Part shown: positions 1-10,552 of the stretch, piece by piece | How the letters are laid out: the number at the start of each line of letters is the position of its first letter | How positions within the stretch are numbered: the stretch's first letter is position 1 | Assembly: GCA_027422505.1 (NCBI GenBank) | Contig: JAPQWV010000355.1 | Location: 372,001 to 436,000 of the forward strand | Length of the DNA stretch: 64,000 nucleotides | DNA from: Craterostigma plantagineum | Taxonomy: Eukaryota > Streptophyta > Magnoliopsida > Lamiales > Linderniaceae | Direction: 5' to 3' | Notes under the pieces: generated by a model | Databases searched by the model: none | Told to the model about the DNA's origin: nothing | What the model saw: only the letters and a program-made list of their open reading frames with translations | Program-made: the position numbers and the translations under genes

Positions 1-1248
1 CAATAGACCGATGTTTCATAAAATCACGGGGAGCCACGTAATCTATCACCGCTTCACTTGAAAGCGTGGGATATAGAACTAAGTGGTAGTCAGCCCCACA
101 CCACTGAACTTTCTTGAACACATCAAGTCTAGGTGACCTCACTCCTAAAAGTTCTATAATTTTTTAGGGCAAATACACTTTTTTTTCATCTGGACTTTGT
201 GACCAAATCAGAACTTTCGTAGACATGTCATTCTAATACATGCTTCGATAATCGGAAGGAAGTCCTGCTGTTGTAACATCAAAACAACAACGGTTTTAGG
301 CCATCGCCTATGAGCTATGCTCCTAGATTGATGTTAACGGGACGCCTATGTGGCCCCGGTTCATAAATCCCTGTCATCACAGGCCACGTCTCAGATTATC
401 TATGAAGTCGTGTCGAGGGATTGCCTTTGTGGCTCCGTCAGGTTATTACCCAACCTGAGCACCCACCATTTACGCCACGCGTACCACTCTGCAGACGGGC
501 TCTCATGTAATTGATGGAAAAATCTGAAGGAGCCCAACCACAATTTTTGGAAATGGAACTCCATCATCTTGTCCTGACCATGCGATCTTCTTGCCAAAGA
601 CGATGCCCCATTTTGACCCATCACATGACGATCTCCCTAGCTCGATCTTCATGAGGGGAGGAGTACTAAACCAAAATGGTAGCCCACCATGGCGAAAGTG
701 CAATATAGATCAGAAAATGCCAAATCTCAAGCTTCGTCAAAAAATGAAGTAAAGACCACAGAGTCCAACGATTGAAGTTGTCGCCTCATGTACGACTCTC
801 CGATTTTGAAGAAACACCCCAATCACAATGCAAGGTTGAACAAACGTAAGGGGAGTTGAGCTGCAACCGAATGGAGAGATCGGACACAAATGACAAGATA
901 CGGCCAACAACTTCAGCATGGACTTCAAGAATCAAACCTGCCGACTCGTGTACAGCTCTTCGCGTTTAAAGAAAATTTCCAATCCCAACATAAGTTTGAA
1001 TAAATGTAGGGGGAGTCGCGACTATCGAAGGAAGAGCTGGAACACGAGAAGAGAAGATCAGAACACGATGAGCTTGGATCTCCTAAAGAAGAGGTCACAA
1101 GACAAGATAAAGGAGGAGGAGATTGAATAAGAAAACGCACACAGATGCTTCCGCCATATACTTTGACACGTGTTCTTTGAGGACTCGGGACAATTACAAG
1201 ACCAAGATGATAAGCGGTAAATTGCAAATTCCACACAAAGGGGGAGAT
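1..1248 (+). other. Non-coding internal tail of a copia-like retrotransposon
   Basis: No convincing coding region is visible: the short open frames match no family I recognise. The segment ends in a purine-rich tract (AAAGGGGGAGAT, about 1238-1248), directly followed by TGTTAGGAATTA. This is the usual polypurine tract plus LTR start of a plus-strand copia element. I infer that this is the 3' internal region of such an element, either a non-autonomous derivative or the spacer after pol. The rest of the element lies outside the window. Confidence 0.5.
789..1050 (+). repeat. Imperfect tandem duplication, period about 160 bp
   Basis: Two diverged copies start at 789 and 949. Each begins TGTAC, continues with a GAAGAAA/AAAGAAA segment, then AATCNCAA and a GTTGAAYAAA-type stretch, and then a purine-rich AGGGGAGT block. 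Both copies therefore carry a polypurine-like tract upstream of the real one at 1238. Confidence 0.5.
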
Positions 1249-2029
1249 TGTTAGGAATTATTTATTGTGTTCAATTAATTATTTTATATTAGTCTTGTCT
1301 TTTTTTTTAAATGAACTGAACTTTAGTGTTTTAGAGCCTAGTGAGCTTAGAATTGTAATGGGCTTACAAGGGCCCAAGTATTATATACCAACATGTGGTA
1401 TAAATACTAAAACCCTAACACATAGTTAGTGGTCTTGTGCGTGATAATTAATAGAAAGAGAATTTCAGATAATGAGCCTCCCAACCCCTCCTCTAGAACG
1501 CACGCACACACCCCACGCTAAGTGCTTCCATTTATTTTCGTGGTTTAGTTGCTTGAAATATGCTTTAGTTGGATATAAACAGACCAACATGAATATTATT
1601 TAATTGGATTAGAAATTTCGAAACTTATGTAGTATAAAATTCGAAATTTGATTCCATATTTAATGATATTTTATTTAATTTAAATATCTAAGTTAATTCT
1701 ATTTTCAGTAAGTTTCCTTTAATTCGAATTTGGAATTCAAAAGGGAGAGATAAATGTGACAAAAATCTCACACTTGAAGGACTTAGAAATCGAAATTTTG
1801 TGCTCCATACCAATAAGGAAAGAGAGATTTTCAAAGTCACATAAGGCACAAACACACACACTGAATGCACATACCTTTCTCCCACGCGACGGATCCGATC
1901 TTTCTAGCCACCTTTAGAGAATTGATTCTGCGGTACACTGCGAGGTCGTGACAATCTAATGCCATACACCACCATCGTCGTAGTCTTGAAGAAAAGGACG
2001 AGAAGCTGCCACTCGCTTCAACTGGTAAT
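1249..2029 (+). repeat. Copia-like 3' LTR, left part (split by element D)
   Basis: The LTR starts TGTTAGGAATTA immediately after a GGGGGAG polypurine tract. It holds a TATAAATAC box with an adjacent AAACCCTAA sequence around 1400-1420. It is cut at 2029, where element D is inserted behind a GTAAT target duplication. The remainder resumes at 9847. No partner LTR is in the window. Confidence 0.6.
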
Positions 2030-3535
2030 TGATCGACACGTGGTGTGTGAATGAGAAGTGCGACAAGTAATAATTAAAACGAATACTAAATTGCTGTCAC
2101 CGACGTGCGATAGGCAGTGAACCTATCGTTTGTAGTGTAGTAAAGTGAGTAAACGAGTATCGAACACGAGGAATAAATCAAGTACTAGTAATGACCTATC
2201 GACTCGATATTTAACCTAAATAAAATACGCAAATTGTTTGATGACTTAACTTGACAGATCGCTCCTAAATCAACGAGAGACTAAAGAATGCGCCTAAAAC
2301 TGATGTGAGAGTTTCAGATGATAAAGAGTGCTCGGCTAAGACAATAAAATCGCTCCTAAGTGATTAAGACTAAGTCGCAGTAATTTCCTACCCGCTCGCG
2401 AATTTGCTGTCGCCCTAAACGCTCGCGGGGATCTAAAATTCAATAATTACTAACGGCGAGGATCGAGTATTTGCTTTCGCCCTATACTCGAATCCTATCT
2501 TCTATGAACGGCCTAAACGTTGTTTAGCTGTCGCCCTAAACGTTTTTCCCCACAATCACTTTAACACATAGACATATTAAAGCGACGAAACATATTCATA
2601 GAACGATAAATAGTCAAAAACACAAAGTCACGATAATATTTGTCTTAACTACGAATTATCCTAGCGTTCATCTAATCCCAGACACAAACGGGATTTACTA
2701 CGCATGATAGACGAGAAAACAACGAAAGAAACAAAGGATAAGGGCGAAGAATTCATGTTCTTGATATACGGATGATCTGCGATGAGAACGTTGAAGATTC
2801 TTCGTTCTTCGTTAAATTGGGCGTGATTTCGTCGATGATCCGTCTCTTGTGCTCCGGGGTGCGATTCTGCGTTCTTTTGTGCTAATTTTCGTCTCTCAGT
2901 GATTAGGGGTAATCTCTGGTGAGTTGTGCCCTTTCTGGGTCGAATTTGGGCTTTTTATAGTGAAATTCGACACTGTCACGGTCTGGGACAAGACAGGTCA
3001 CGGCCGTGACACTCTCGGGGCAAAAATTGAGCTCACTGCCGCTCGTCACGGCCTGGTGCAGTAGTGTCACGGCCGTGACCCACTCAACAGCTTTGCGGCA
3101 GTTTCGTATTTCTCTCGGATGGAGGGGTAGACGATGTCCGATTGACCTGAAATTTTAACCACAGATAGAAGACTCGCCAATCTTGATTCTGACCAAAGGG
3201 ATTCTCAATCCAAGATCTGGATTGAGATATGAATTTCTAATGTTGCTGCTCCTATGGGTCACGGCCTGGTGCAATAAGTGTCACGGCGTGACCATCTTCA
3301 TTCCAACTCTCTGCCCAACGTCACGGCCTAGTGCACTATGTGTCACGGCCGTGACACATGCCTGTTTCCGTCGTTTTTGCTCCGTTTTGCCTCGTTTTAG
3401 TTTCGTTTCGCCCGAAACTCGTCCAAAGCTCCTTCAATAATAAAATGAGTGTAAATGTAACGAATAAACACATAAAGTGATTCTTATTATATCCCAATTA
3501 AATACTACGATAAACGCATTGAAATGCGTTTATCA
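2030..3535 (-). repeat. Element D 3' LTR
   Basis: The 3' LTR in the element sense, 1506 bp, bounded by TGATCGACACG and TTTATCA. It differs from the right LTR mainly by small indels, including loss of about 30 bp that in the right copy contains the hairpin at 8600-8615. It carries four copies of the palindrome plus half-site module. Confidence 0.9.
2976..3355 (-). repeat. Four palindrome plus half-site modules (D left LTR)
   Basis: Palindromes GTCACGGCCGTGAC lie at 2997-3010, 3066-3079, 3280-3292 (one base lost) and 3342-3355. Each is paired with a half-site TCACGGCCT-type sequence starting at 2976, 3046, 3259 and 3321. The TCACGG starts within each pair are 22, 21, 22 and 22 bp apart. Read in the element sense, the order is palindrome and then half-site, as in element E. 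Confidence 0.85.
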
Positions 3536-3536
3536 A

Positions 3537-3576
3537 ACCTCCCCACATTTAAGCATTTGCTTGTCCTCAAGTAAAT
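3537..3576 (-). promoter_or_regulatory. Terminal stem-loop plus polypurine tract (element D)
   Basis: In the element sense, ATTTACTTG-AGGA-CAAGCAAAT (3555-3576) forms a 9-bp stem with one A:C mismatch and a 4-nt loop. It is followed by GCTTAAATGTGGGGAGG and then the LTR. Element E has the same arrangement at 39993-40031. Confidence 0.6.
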
Positions 3577-4920
3577 GGGAAATCAGATAAGGCATCAAAT
3601 TAGGATAACGGCACGATTGTTCGCAAATTATCATCAAAGCTAGAAAGCACAAATGGAATCAAGCAAACAATCACGGACATTACACTAATGACTTGCACTT
3701 GTTGACCTAAACTTCCTTCACTGCTAATCGAGACTCATACCTCGCAAGGATTCACTCAATTCACTCAAGTGTATAGGCTAGCATATGATGAGTCGCTCAA
3801 TTCGTGCACTAGTCCAACCCCTACCATAAACTTGCAAGTTAATCGCATCTCGACTATTCAAAGTGGCAAGTATAAATCTGAGGGTCATTTCGGGGAAACG
3901 GGTCGAATAATCATGAAGCGATAAGCATATATAATGAACACTTAATCTTAGAGCTAGGACACTTAAGCAAAAATTATCAAAGAACACAGCATGATCAAAC
4001 AGACAATCACACGTCCCAACATAAGACTCAACGTTCTGGCTCTGAAATCCTAGACTTTTCTGCCCGACCCTCTCGACTCAGTTCCCTTTCATTTTCTGCA
4101 CTTTCACCTTAGTTACGCTCTACCTTTGTGCACTACCCTTATTCCCTAAAAACATCAAGGTTCGGCTTTTGTCGCATAGAATACATCGTCACAGCGAATG
4201 CCGTGTACCTAAGGATACTTATTACCGAAACCTATATCTTGCCAAAGGATTATGGGCTGGCTTGTGCAAGGGATCGGGTCATTTCAGAAAACGGTCATGT
4301 AAGGCACGAGTCATTTCATGAATAGCGGAGAAGAACATCAAATCATACACTGAAATGGTGACTCTTAAGTTCGACTTCTGCTCTATTCTAATCAACTCAT
4401 GTTCAGATAATCTCTGGAGGCTTATCCGGGTCAATGGCATATATGATTTATGAGGTAAACAAACGAATATGCTCAGGCTCAAAGTGGCTAGCTAATGGTT
4501 AGTCATGGTGGAAAAATCTAGCCTTGGACTTAATTCCTAATGCCCTCATCATTTTCACACTAACACACCAAAGCAGTTTCAACACGCATCAGACATGCAA
4601 GTTCTAGAGAGATATAGACTAGGTACGTCACACAATCAAGAAAAATGGGCGTAGGCTCGTCAGGCTCAAACTCTCACAACGAAATAGGGTTATGTGTACG
4701 AATCTCTTTAAACAGTGCTATATCTATTCAGGCAGACATGATTCGATCAGTCATGCATATCCTAATTGCTCACAAGAATTCATAATAATGCAGACTAACT
4801 CGAGATAATGCGCAAAAATCGTGCCTGAATTCAATAATCCATGCCTTTAAACGAAATTTATAGCTCACGGACACATCATAAAAAATTAAAATTTTCACGT
4901 AAGTTTTCAACCTAAATTAC

Positions 4921-4957
4921 CCTCCCCACACTTAAGCCGTACGTTGTCCACAACGTA
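4921..4957 (-). promoter_or_regulatory. Internal stem-loop plus polypurine-like tract (element D)
   Basis: In the element sense, TACGTTG-TGGA-CAACGTA (4940-4957) is a perfect 7-bp stem with a 4-nt loop. It is followed by CGGCTTAAGTGTGGGGAGG (4921-4939). This second copy of the module lies about 1.4 kb upstream of the terminal one, as in element E. Confidence 0.6.
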
Positions 4958-5230
4958 GAATTTGAATAAACGAAAAGGGAAAGTAGGTTTAAGAGAACGA
5001 AACTTCCCTGACGAAAAATGTTGGCGTGGTCGTGACTAAACGCGTGATGGTTGTCGTATCGTGACTCGTGATGCCTGACATGACTAAAAGGAAAACTAAA
5101 CGTAACAAAAAAAAAACATGAATGATAATAATGATAGACATAATAAAAAAAATACTAGATAGATAAAACCTGGGTTGCCTCCCAAGAAGCGCTTCCTTTA
5201 CCGTCGTTAGCCGGACGTGCTTTCGTTCGC

Positions 5231-6178
5231 TTAGGGTGACTGGAGGTCGAGGTACAACATCTCCTTTTTGCTTAAGTTTCCCTCGCCTGCATCCATACCT
5301 TGGAGGTGTCGCCTTTCGCCGGGCAGCGGTTTCAACTCTAGTGGCGGTCGCTCCTCGACTGGGCTCTTGTCCTTAACTTCTTCGATGCTCTTGTCGATGG
5401 CCATGATGGGTTCGTCGATCTCCTCCCCACACTTATTGATTGCCATATTCGTGTGCCTATCATGCTCGCTGACCTGTGATAGACCTTGCACGAAAAAGAG
5501 AAAATCGTGCTCAAAGACATCAAACAAATAGCATTTATCATCTTGCTCGTTGCTCTTTTTCATCGAGTCAGCCATATTGAACGTAACTTTTTCACCGTCT
5601 ACTGCCAAGGTTAATGTTCCATTCCTAACATCTATCATGGTCTCGCCTGTGGCTAAGAATGGTCTACCTAGAATTAATGGAACATTTTCATCCTCGTCCA
5701 TGTCTAAGATCACAAAATCAGCAGGGATAACGAACTTATCGACCCTAACTAGAATATCCTCGATAACACCTAAGGGGTATTTTAACGATCTATCAGCTAA
5801 TTGAATACTCATCCTAGTGGATCGTGGTTCACCTAATCCTAAGCGCTTAAACATGGAGTACGGCATTAAATTTATACTAGCGCCTAGATCAGCTAAAGCA
5901 TGCTCAACGACTAAATCACCTATCAGACAAGGAATAGTAAAACTCCCTGGGTCCTTGAGTTTTTTCGGTATCTTGCTCTGGAGTATCGCCGAGCACTCTC
6001 CTCGTAGGTATACCGTGGAGACGTGTTCGAGCTTCCGTCGATTCGTCAGCAAGTCCTTCAGGAACTTAACGAAACTGGGCATCTGTGCAATAGCTTCAAC
6101 AAACGGTAAGTTAATATGTAATACTTTGCACATACACATGAATCTGCCAATTATCGCTTCTTCTTTGTCCTTCTTCAA
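5231..6178 (-). CDS. Athila-type aspartic protease region (element D)
   Basis: An open frame of 315 codons covers the end of gag and the retropepsin-like protease of the polyprotein. The protease cleaves gag-pol in the virus-like particle. A stretch with RRKLEHVSTVYLRGECSA about 55 residues in is characteristic of Athila elements. The active-site signature ADLGASINLMP follows near residue 96, and the flap/dimer region LILGRPFLATG near residue 168. After an acidic linker ending LELKPLPG, the frame runs into unrelated residues and stops. At that same linker element E continues into reverse transcriptase, so the break marks the internal deletion. The protease looks intact, but no RT follows. Confidence 0.8.
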   Translation of the reverse strand: MKKDKEEAIIGRFMCMCKVLHINLPFVEAIAQMPSFVKFLKDLLTNRRKLEHVSTVYLRGECSAILQSKIPKKLKDPGSFTIPCLIGDLVVEHALADLGASINLMPYSMFKRLGLGEPRSTRMSIQLADRSLKYPLGVIEDILVRVDKFVIPADFVILDMDEDENVPLILGRPFLATGETMIDVRNGTLTLAVDGEKVTFNMADSMKKSNEQDDKCYLFDVFEHDFLFFVQGLSQVSEHDRHTNMAINKCGEEIDEPIMAIDKSIEEVKDKSPVEERPPLELKPLPGERRHLQGMDAGEGNLSKKEMLYLDLQSP

Positions 6179-8069
6179 CCGTGTTGGATAGGGATCATCG
6201 GCTGGTACGGCATCACTAGTGGTCGCTCGTTCTCCTTTTCTTTTTCTATTTCGGGTGCGGCCTCCTCCTTTTTAGGTTGAACCTTATCTTTTTCAGGTGC
6301 AGCTCCCCTCAACCGAGTTGGATATGGGATCTTTGGTTGATACGGCTTCACGAATGGTCGCGTCTTTCTCTCGTCATCCTTGACCTTCTCGACTCCGTCG
6401 CCCTTACTTTCCTCCACTTCTGGCTCGTCGTGGCCCTCGAAATCGACTTTCTCCTTTAAATTCTGCTTGGTGGGAGCTTCTTGTAATCCTCTCCCGCTTC
6501 TCAGGATTACCGCATTGCAATACTCCTTGGGGTTTCTCTCGGTGTAGCTCGGGAGTGATCCTTGATTTCGCCCCGCCATTTGCTGTGCTAATCGCCCCAC
6601 TTGTTGCTCCAACCTCTTGATCGAGGCGTCTGTATTCTGAGCACGGATGTCATTCGCCTCCATGTACTCCTCCATCTTTGTCATTCGGCTTTCGTGGGCT
6701 GCGGTTGTGCTGCTGAAGTTCGTGAGGAGCGCCTTCATCATATCCTTCATCTCTCTCATGTCATCAGATCCTCCTGCGGGTGCGTTCTGATATTGGCGTG
6801 GCGCCCCGTTCTGTAATCCGGAAGACCTAGGCTAAAATCCAGGCGGTCCTTGCCCCTGGTGGTTCTGATTCCCGTACGCCAGGTTTGGATGTGCCCGAGG
6901 CTGGAAGCTTCGCTGGCCACCTTGGTAATTGCCCATGTAGTCTATCTGCTCCAGCGGCTGCCCAAGTTGGCATTCTGAGGTCTCGTGGGCTGCGCCGCAA
7001 ATTCCGCACAAGGGCACATAAGGCGTATGCTGTGTCGGTGCGGTGGTCGTCACGGCACTCACGGGCTGAGTCTGCCCGGACTTGGTAAGTAATGCACCAA
7101 TCACCGTCTGCAACTGTGAGTTCGTCGAAGCGATTTGCTGCTGGAGCGCCTCGATCTTGGCATTAGTGGCCGTCTCCTCGCTAACTCCGAACACACCGGG
7201 AGTCTTCATCCGGGCATTGCCCCTCATGAAAGTGTTCCTCGAGTAGTCCTCAATCAAATTCCACGCGTCGATGGCGTTGAGCTTCACGAGCCCTCCTCCT
7301 GCGGCTTCGTCTAACATATGGACCGTCTGATCATTGAGCCCCTCGTGGAATCGGTTGATCGGGGCTGCCTTCGACATCCCGTGCTGTGGGCACCTCTTCA
7401 GTAGCGCCTTGTAATGCTCCCACACCTCATACAAGTTTTCGGAATCCTTCTGGTGGAACAGAGAAATCTCCGTCTTCAATCTTATCACCTTTGTGAGTGG
7501 GAAGTAGTGGTTGATGAAGGCGGCTCGCAACATATCCAACCAATCTCACGCTCTGAACTTGAGCGAGAACGGAAACAACATCAATTTGATTGCATCGCCT
7601 GGGACACCGTTGATCTTGATAGTGTCGGTCACCGTCAGAAATACCTTCAGATGGGAGTAAGGGTCGTCATCTGGGTTGCCCTCGAACTGGGCCGTCTGAA
7701 AGATCATCTGAAGCCAAGAGTGCTTCAGCTCGAAGTTATTGTTCTCTATCGGTGGAATGACAATCGCCGACTCGGTACCGCCTAGCGCGGCATCTTGAGG
7801 AGGTCCTGAAGTGATGGCTCCTCCTCTGGAATGTGATGGACGGGCACTCGGTGGTCCGCCATGGTTACTTCCGTGTTTGGGCTGTCTACGGATGCCCCTA
7901 CACGAGAGTATTGGGTTGACTCCGGCGAATTATCGTCTGAATAGCAAACTAAAGGATCTTGAGAGCTGGTGGAAACTCCTTCGATATTGTACTTAAGCTT
8001 CCTTCGCAACTTTCGCTCAAAATCCGGATCTGCGTCGACGATGGGACCCGATGGATGGCTTCGGGTCAT
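6175..8069 (-). pseudogene. Athila-type gag (element D), interrupted
   Basis: The Gag capsid/nucleocapsid gene of element D, starting at the ATG at 8069. A frame change occurs just after the LLKMPR segment near 7782. An in-frame TGA stands near 7543, just before DWLDMLRAAFINHYFPL, and another stop lies near 6832. Recognisable parts are the retrotransposon gag core (LFHQKDSENLYEVWEHYKAL), a zinc-knuckle-like CGICGAAHETSEC motif near 7000, and a coiled-coil stretch (RLEQQVGRLAQQM) near 6600. The fragments are collinear with the gag of element E. Few lesions are present, which fits a recent insertion, but this copy cannot make a full Gag. Confidence 0.75.
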
Positions 8070-8270
8070 TCACCGCTGAATCGTACCTTCAAGACGTGTA
8101 AACAAAAATTAGCAACGAAAAAAAAAAACGTCGAAAATAATACGAGAAAATAATCACGTAGGAAAACAGATAAAGAAGTTAACACTAATGACGCAAATAG
8201 CAAAGACAAAGAAAACGTCAAAATAAAAGTGGCTAAATTACCGAACTACGGTGTTCCTAATATCAACTTA

Positions 8271-8295
8271 TTCCCCGGCAACGGCGCCAAAAACT
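8271..8295 (-). other. Primer-binding site of element D
   Basis: In the element sense it reads TTTTTGGCGCCGTTGCCGGG and lies immediately inside the 5' LTR. It matches the tRNA-Asp-type primer site known for Athila/Tat elements, and element E has nearly the same sequence at 33291-33310. Confidence 0.8.
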
Positions 8296-9841
8296 TGATC
8301 GACACGTGGTGTGTGAATGAGAAGTGCGACAAGTAATAATTAAAACGAATACTAAATTACTGTCACCGACGTGCGATAGGCAGTGAACCTATCGTCCGTA
8401 GTGTAGTAAAGTGAGTAAACGAGTATCGAACATGAGGAATAAATCAAGTATTAGTAATGACCTATCGACTCGATATTTAACCTAAATAAAATACGCAAAT
8501 TGATTGATGACTTAACCTGACAGATAGCTCCTAAATCAATGAGAGACTAAAGAATGCGCCTAAAACTCATGTGAGAGTTTCAGATGATAAAGACGTGCTC
8601 GGGATTTGAATCCCGCTAGGTAGTATAGGCTAAGACAATTAATCACTCCTAAGTGATTAAGACTAAGTCGCAGTAATTTCCTACCCGCTCGCGAATTTGC
8701 TGTCGCCCTAAACGCTCGCGAGGATCTAAAATTCAATAATTACTAACGGCGAGGATCGAGTATTTGCTTTCGCCCTATACTCGAATCCTATCTTCTATGA
8801 ACGGCCTAAACGTTGTTTAGCTGTCGCCCTAAACGTTTTTCCCCACAATCACTTTAACACATAGACATATTAAAGCGACGAAACATATTCATAGAACGAT
8901 AAATAGTCAAAAACACAAAGTCACGATAATATACGTGTTAACTACGAATTATCCTAGCGTTCATCTAATCCCAAACACAAACGGAATTTAGCTACGCATG
9001 ATAGACGAGAAAACAACGAAAGAAACAAAGGATAAGGGCGAAGAATTCATGTTCTTGATATACGGATTATCTGCGATGGGAACGTTGAAGATTCTTCGTT
9101 CTTCGTTAAATTGGGCGTGATTTCGTCGATGATCCGTCTCTTGCGCTCCGGGGTGCGATTCTGCATTCTTTTGTGCTAATTTTCGTCTCTCAGTGATTAG
9201 GGTTAATCTCTGGTGAGTTGTGCCCTTTCTGGGTCGAATTTGGGCTTTTTATAGTGAAATTCGACACTGTCACGGCCTGGGACAAGACAAGTCACGGCCG
9301 TGACACTCTCGGGGCAAAAATTGAGCTCACTGCCGCTCGTCACGGCCTGGTGCAGTAGTGTCACGGCCGTGACCCACTCAACAGCTTTGCAGCAGTTTGG
9401 TATTTCTCTCGGATGGAGGGGTAGACGATGTCCGATTGACCTGAAATTTTAATCATAGATAGAAGACTCGCCAATCTTGGCTCTGACCAAAGGGATTCTC
9501 AATCCAAGATCTGGATTGAGAGATATGAATTTTCTAATTTTGCTGCTCCTATGGGTCACGGCCTGGTGCAATAAGTGTCACGGCCGTGACCATCTTCATT
9601 CCAACTCTCTGCCCAACGTCACGGCCTAGTGCACTATGTGTCACGGCCGTGACACATGCCTGTTTCCGTCGTTTTTGCTCCGTTTTGCCTTGTTTTCGTT
9701 CCGTTTCGCCCGAAACTCGTCCAAAGCTCCTTCAATACCAAAATGAGTGTAAATGTAACGAATAAACACATAAATTGATTGCTAAGCTCTTATTATATCC
9801 CAATTAAATACTACGATAAACGCAATGAAATGCGTTTATCA
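8296..9841 (-). repeat. Element D 5' LTR
   Basis: The 5' LTR in the element sense, 1546 bp, adjacent to the primer-binding site at 8271-8295 and followed by the GTAAT target copy at 9842-9846. All four of its palindrome modules are intact, whereas the left LTR has a 1-bp loss in one of them. Confidence 0.9.
9270..9653 (-). repeat. Four palindrome plus half-site modules (D right LTR)
   Basis: Palindromes GTCACGGCCGTGAC at 9291-9304, 9360-9373, 9577-9590 and 9640-9653 pair with half-sites starting at 9270, 9340, 9556 and 9619. The spacing is 22, 21, 22 and 22 bp, identical to the left LTR. All four palindromes are perfect here. Confidence 0.9.
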
Positions 9842-9846
9842 GTAAT

Positions 9847-10040
9847 TATTCTCTACGGGTTTGACCCGCCTTATTATGTGCCATATGTGTTACTATTCTG
9901 ATCCGAACTCCGAGGGCAATTGGGAAACCTGGAAAATCTTTGTTCCGAATCGTATCTGGGGACGTGCCGTCTCCGATACACATCGGTTATCCGAACAGCA
10001 ACGTCGACTACAATCGAGTTCTTGAAAGGAAAATTTAACA
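9847..10040 (+). repeat. Copia-like 3' LTR, right part (probable end)
   Basis: Sequence beyond the second GTAAT target copy (9842-9846) continues the LTR interrupted at 2029. A plausible LTR end is the AAATTTAACA at 10031-10040, since TG...CA ends are expected. The exact end is uncertain because the partner LTR is not present. Confidence 0.35.
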
Positions 10041-10212
10041 ATTCCACTACATTGAAATGGAAAATCAACATACACATACAGGCCACACTAACAAGAGAAT
10101 ACAATCGAGTTACATCGTTGATTAACCAAAAAACCTGAAGTTAATATAGCTTACAAGGTATTGTCTAATTTACTTCAAAACATAATGTAAAGTTGGAGTA
10201 GAATTAAAAACA
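10041..10212. other. Unassigned sequence between copia-like LTR and element A
   Basis: AT-rich sequence without a credible gene or repeat. It abuts the left CAACC target duplication of element A. The natural continuation of this target therefore lies beyond 51929, where a zinc-finger-like relic is found. Confidence 0.4.
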
Positions 10213-10217
10213 CAACC

Positions 10218-10510
10218 TATAATTCCAGATTATCCAAGAACACTTATAATGATTAAAACCGCCGTTGAATACCTGAACATTGTTTGGAGGCTTTTGAGAG
10301 TTTGCGTACGTGAAGTAAATTAGCAAAATGGAAACTTAGATTAATCATGGTTAGGGTTTAGGCTTAAATACCTTGGAAAGGCATTAAGCCCATTGGGTCC
10401 CTAACAAACCCATTACAACCACAACCCTACATATAAAATATACATATAAAATACATTGTAGAAAATCGGAGAAGACTTAGAATAAATACATTGGACACTT
10501 ATAAAATATA
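10218..10510 (-). repeat. Element A 3' LTR
   Basis: 293 bp, alignable to 51632-51924. The plus-strand start is mutated from TG to TA (TATAATTCC versus TGTAATTCC). The end beside the polypurine tract (AGGGGGAGAA on the minus strand, 10511-10520) has diverged from the TGTTAGG start seen in the right LTR. The CAACC duplication precedes it. Confidence 0.8.
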
Positions 10511-10552
10511 TTCTCCCCCTAAGTGTCCAAACTACAATAAGTCCTGTAGTCT

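Larger units (their letters stand above)
3536..5230 (-). other. Element D 3' untranslated region with polypurine tract
   Basis: A non-coding region between the protease end and the 3' LTR in element D. Read on the minus strand it contains GCGCTTCTTGGGAGGCAACC near 5200, a landmark also seen (as a variant) in element E at 38545-38570. It has two stem-loop plus CTTAAGTGTGGGG modules, and ends in the polypurine tract AAATGTGGGGAGG (3538-3550) just before the LTR. I see no coding sequence in it. Confidence 0.75.
2030..9841 (-). mobile_element. Element D: Athila-type gypsy element lacking RT, RNase H and integrase
   Basis: This is a complete insertion on the minus strand. Two LTRs (2030-3535 and 8296-9841) begin TGATCGACACG and end TTTATCA on the plus strand. 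Identical 5-bp target duplications GTAAT flank it (2025-2029 and 9842-9846). The primer-binding site beside the right LTR reads TTTTGGCGCCGTTGCCGGGG in the element sense, typical of Athila/Tat-type elements primed by tRNA-Asp. The interior has gag and protease, then jumps from just after the protease linker to the 3' untranslated region. The whole RT-RNase H-integrase block is missing, so the copy must rely on another element for mobility. The LTRs are visibly very similar to each other, suggesting a fairly recent insertion. Confidence 0.9.
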
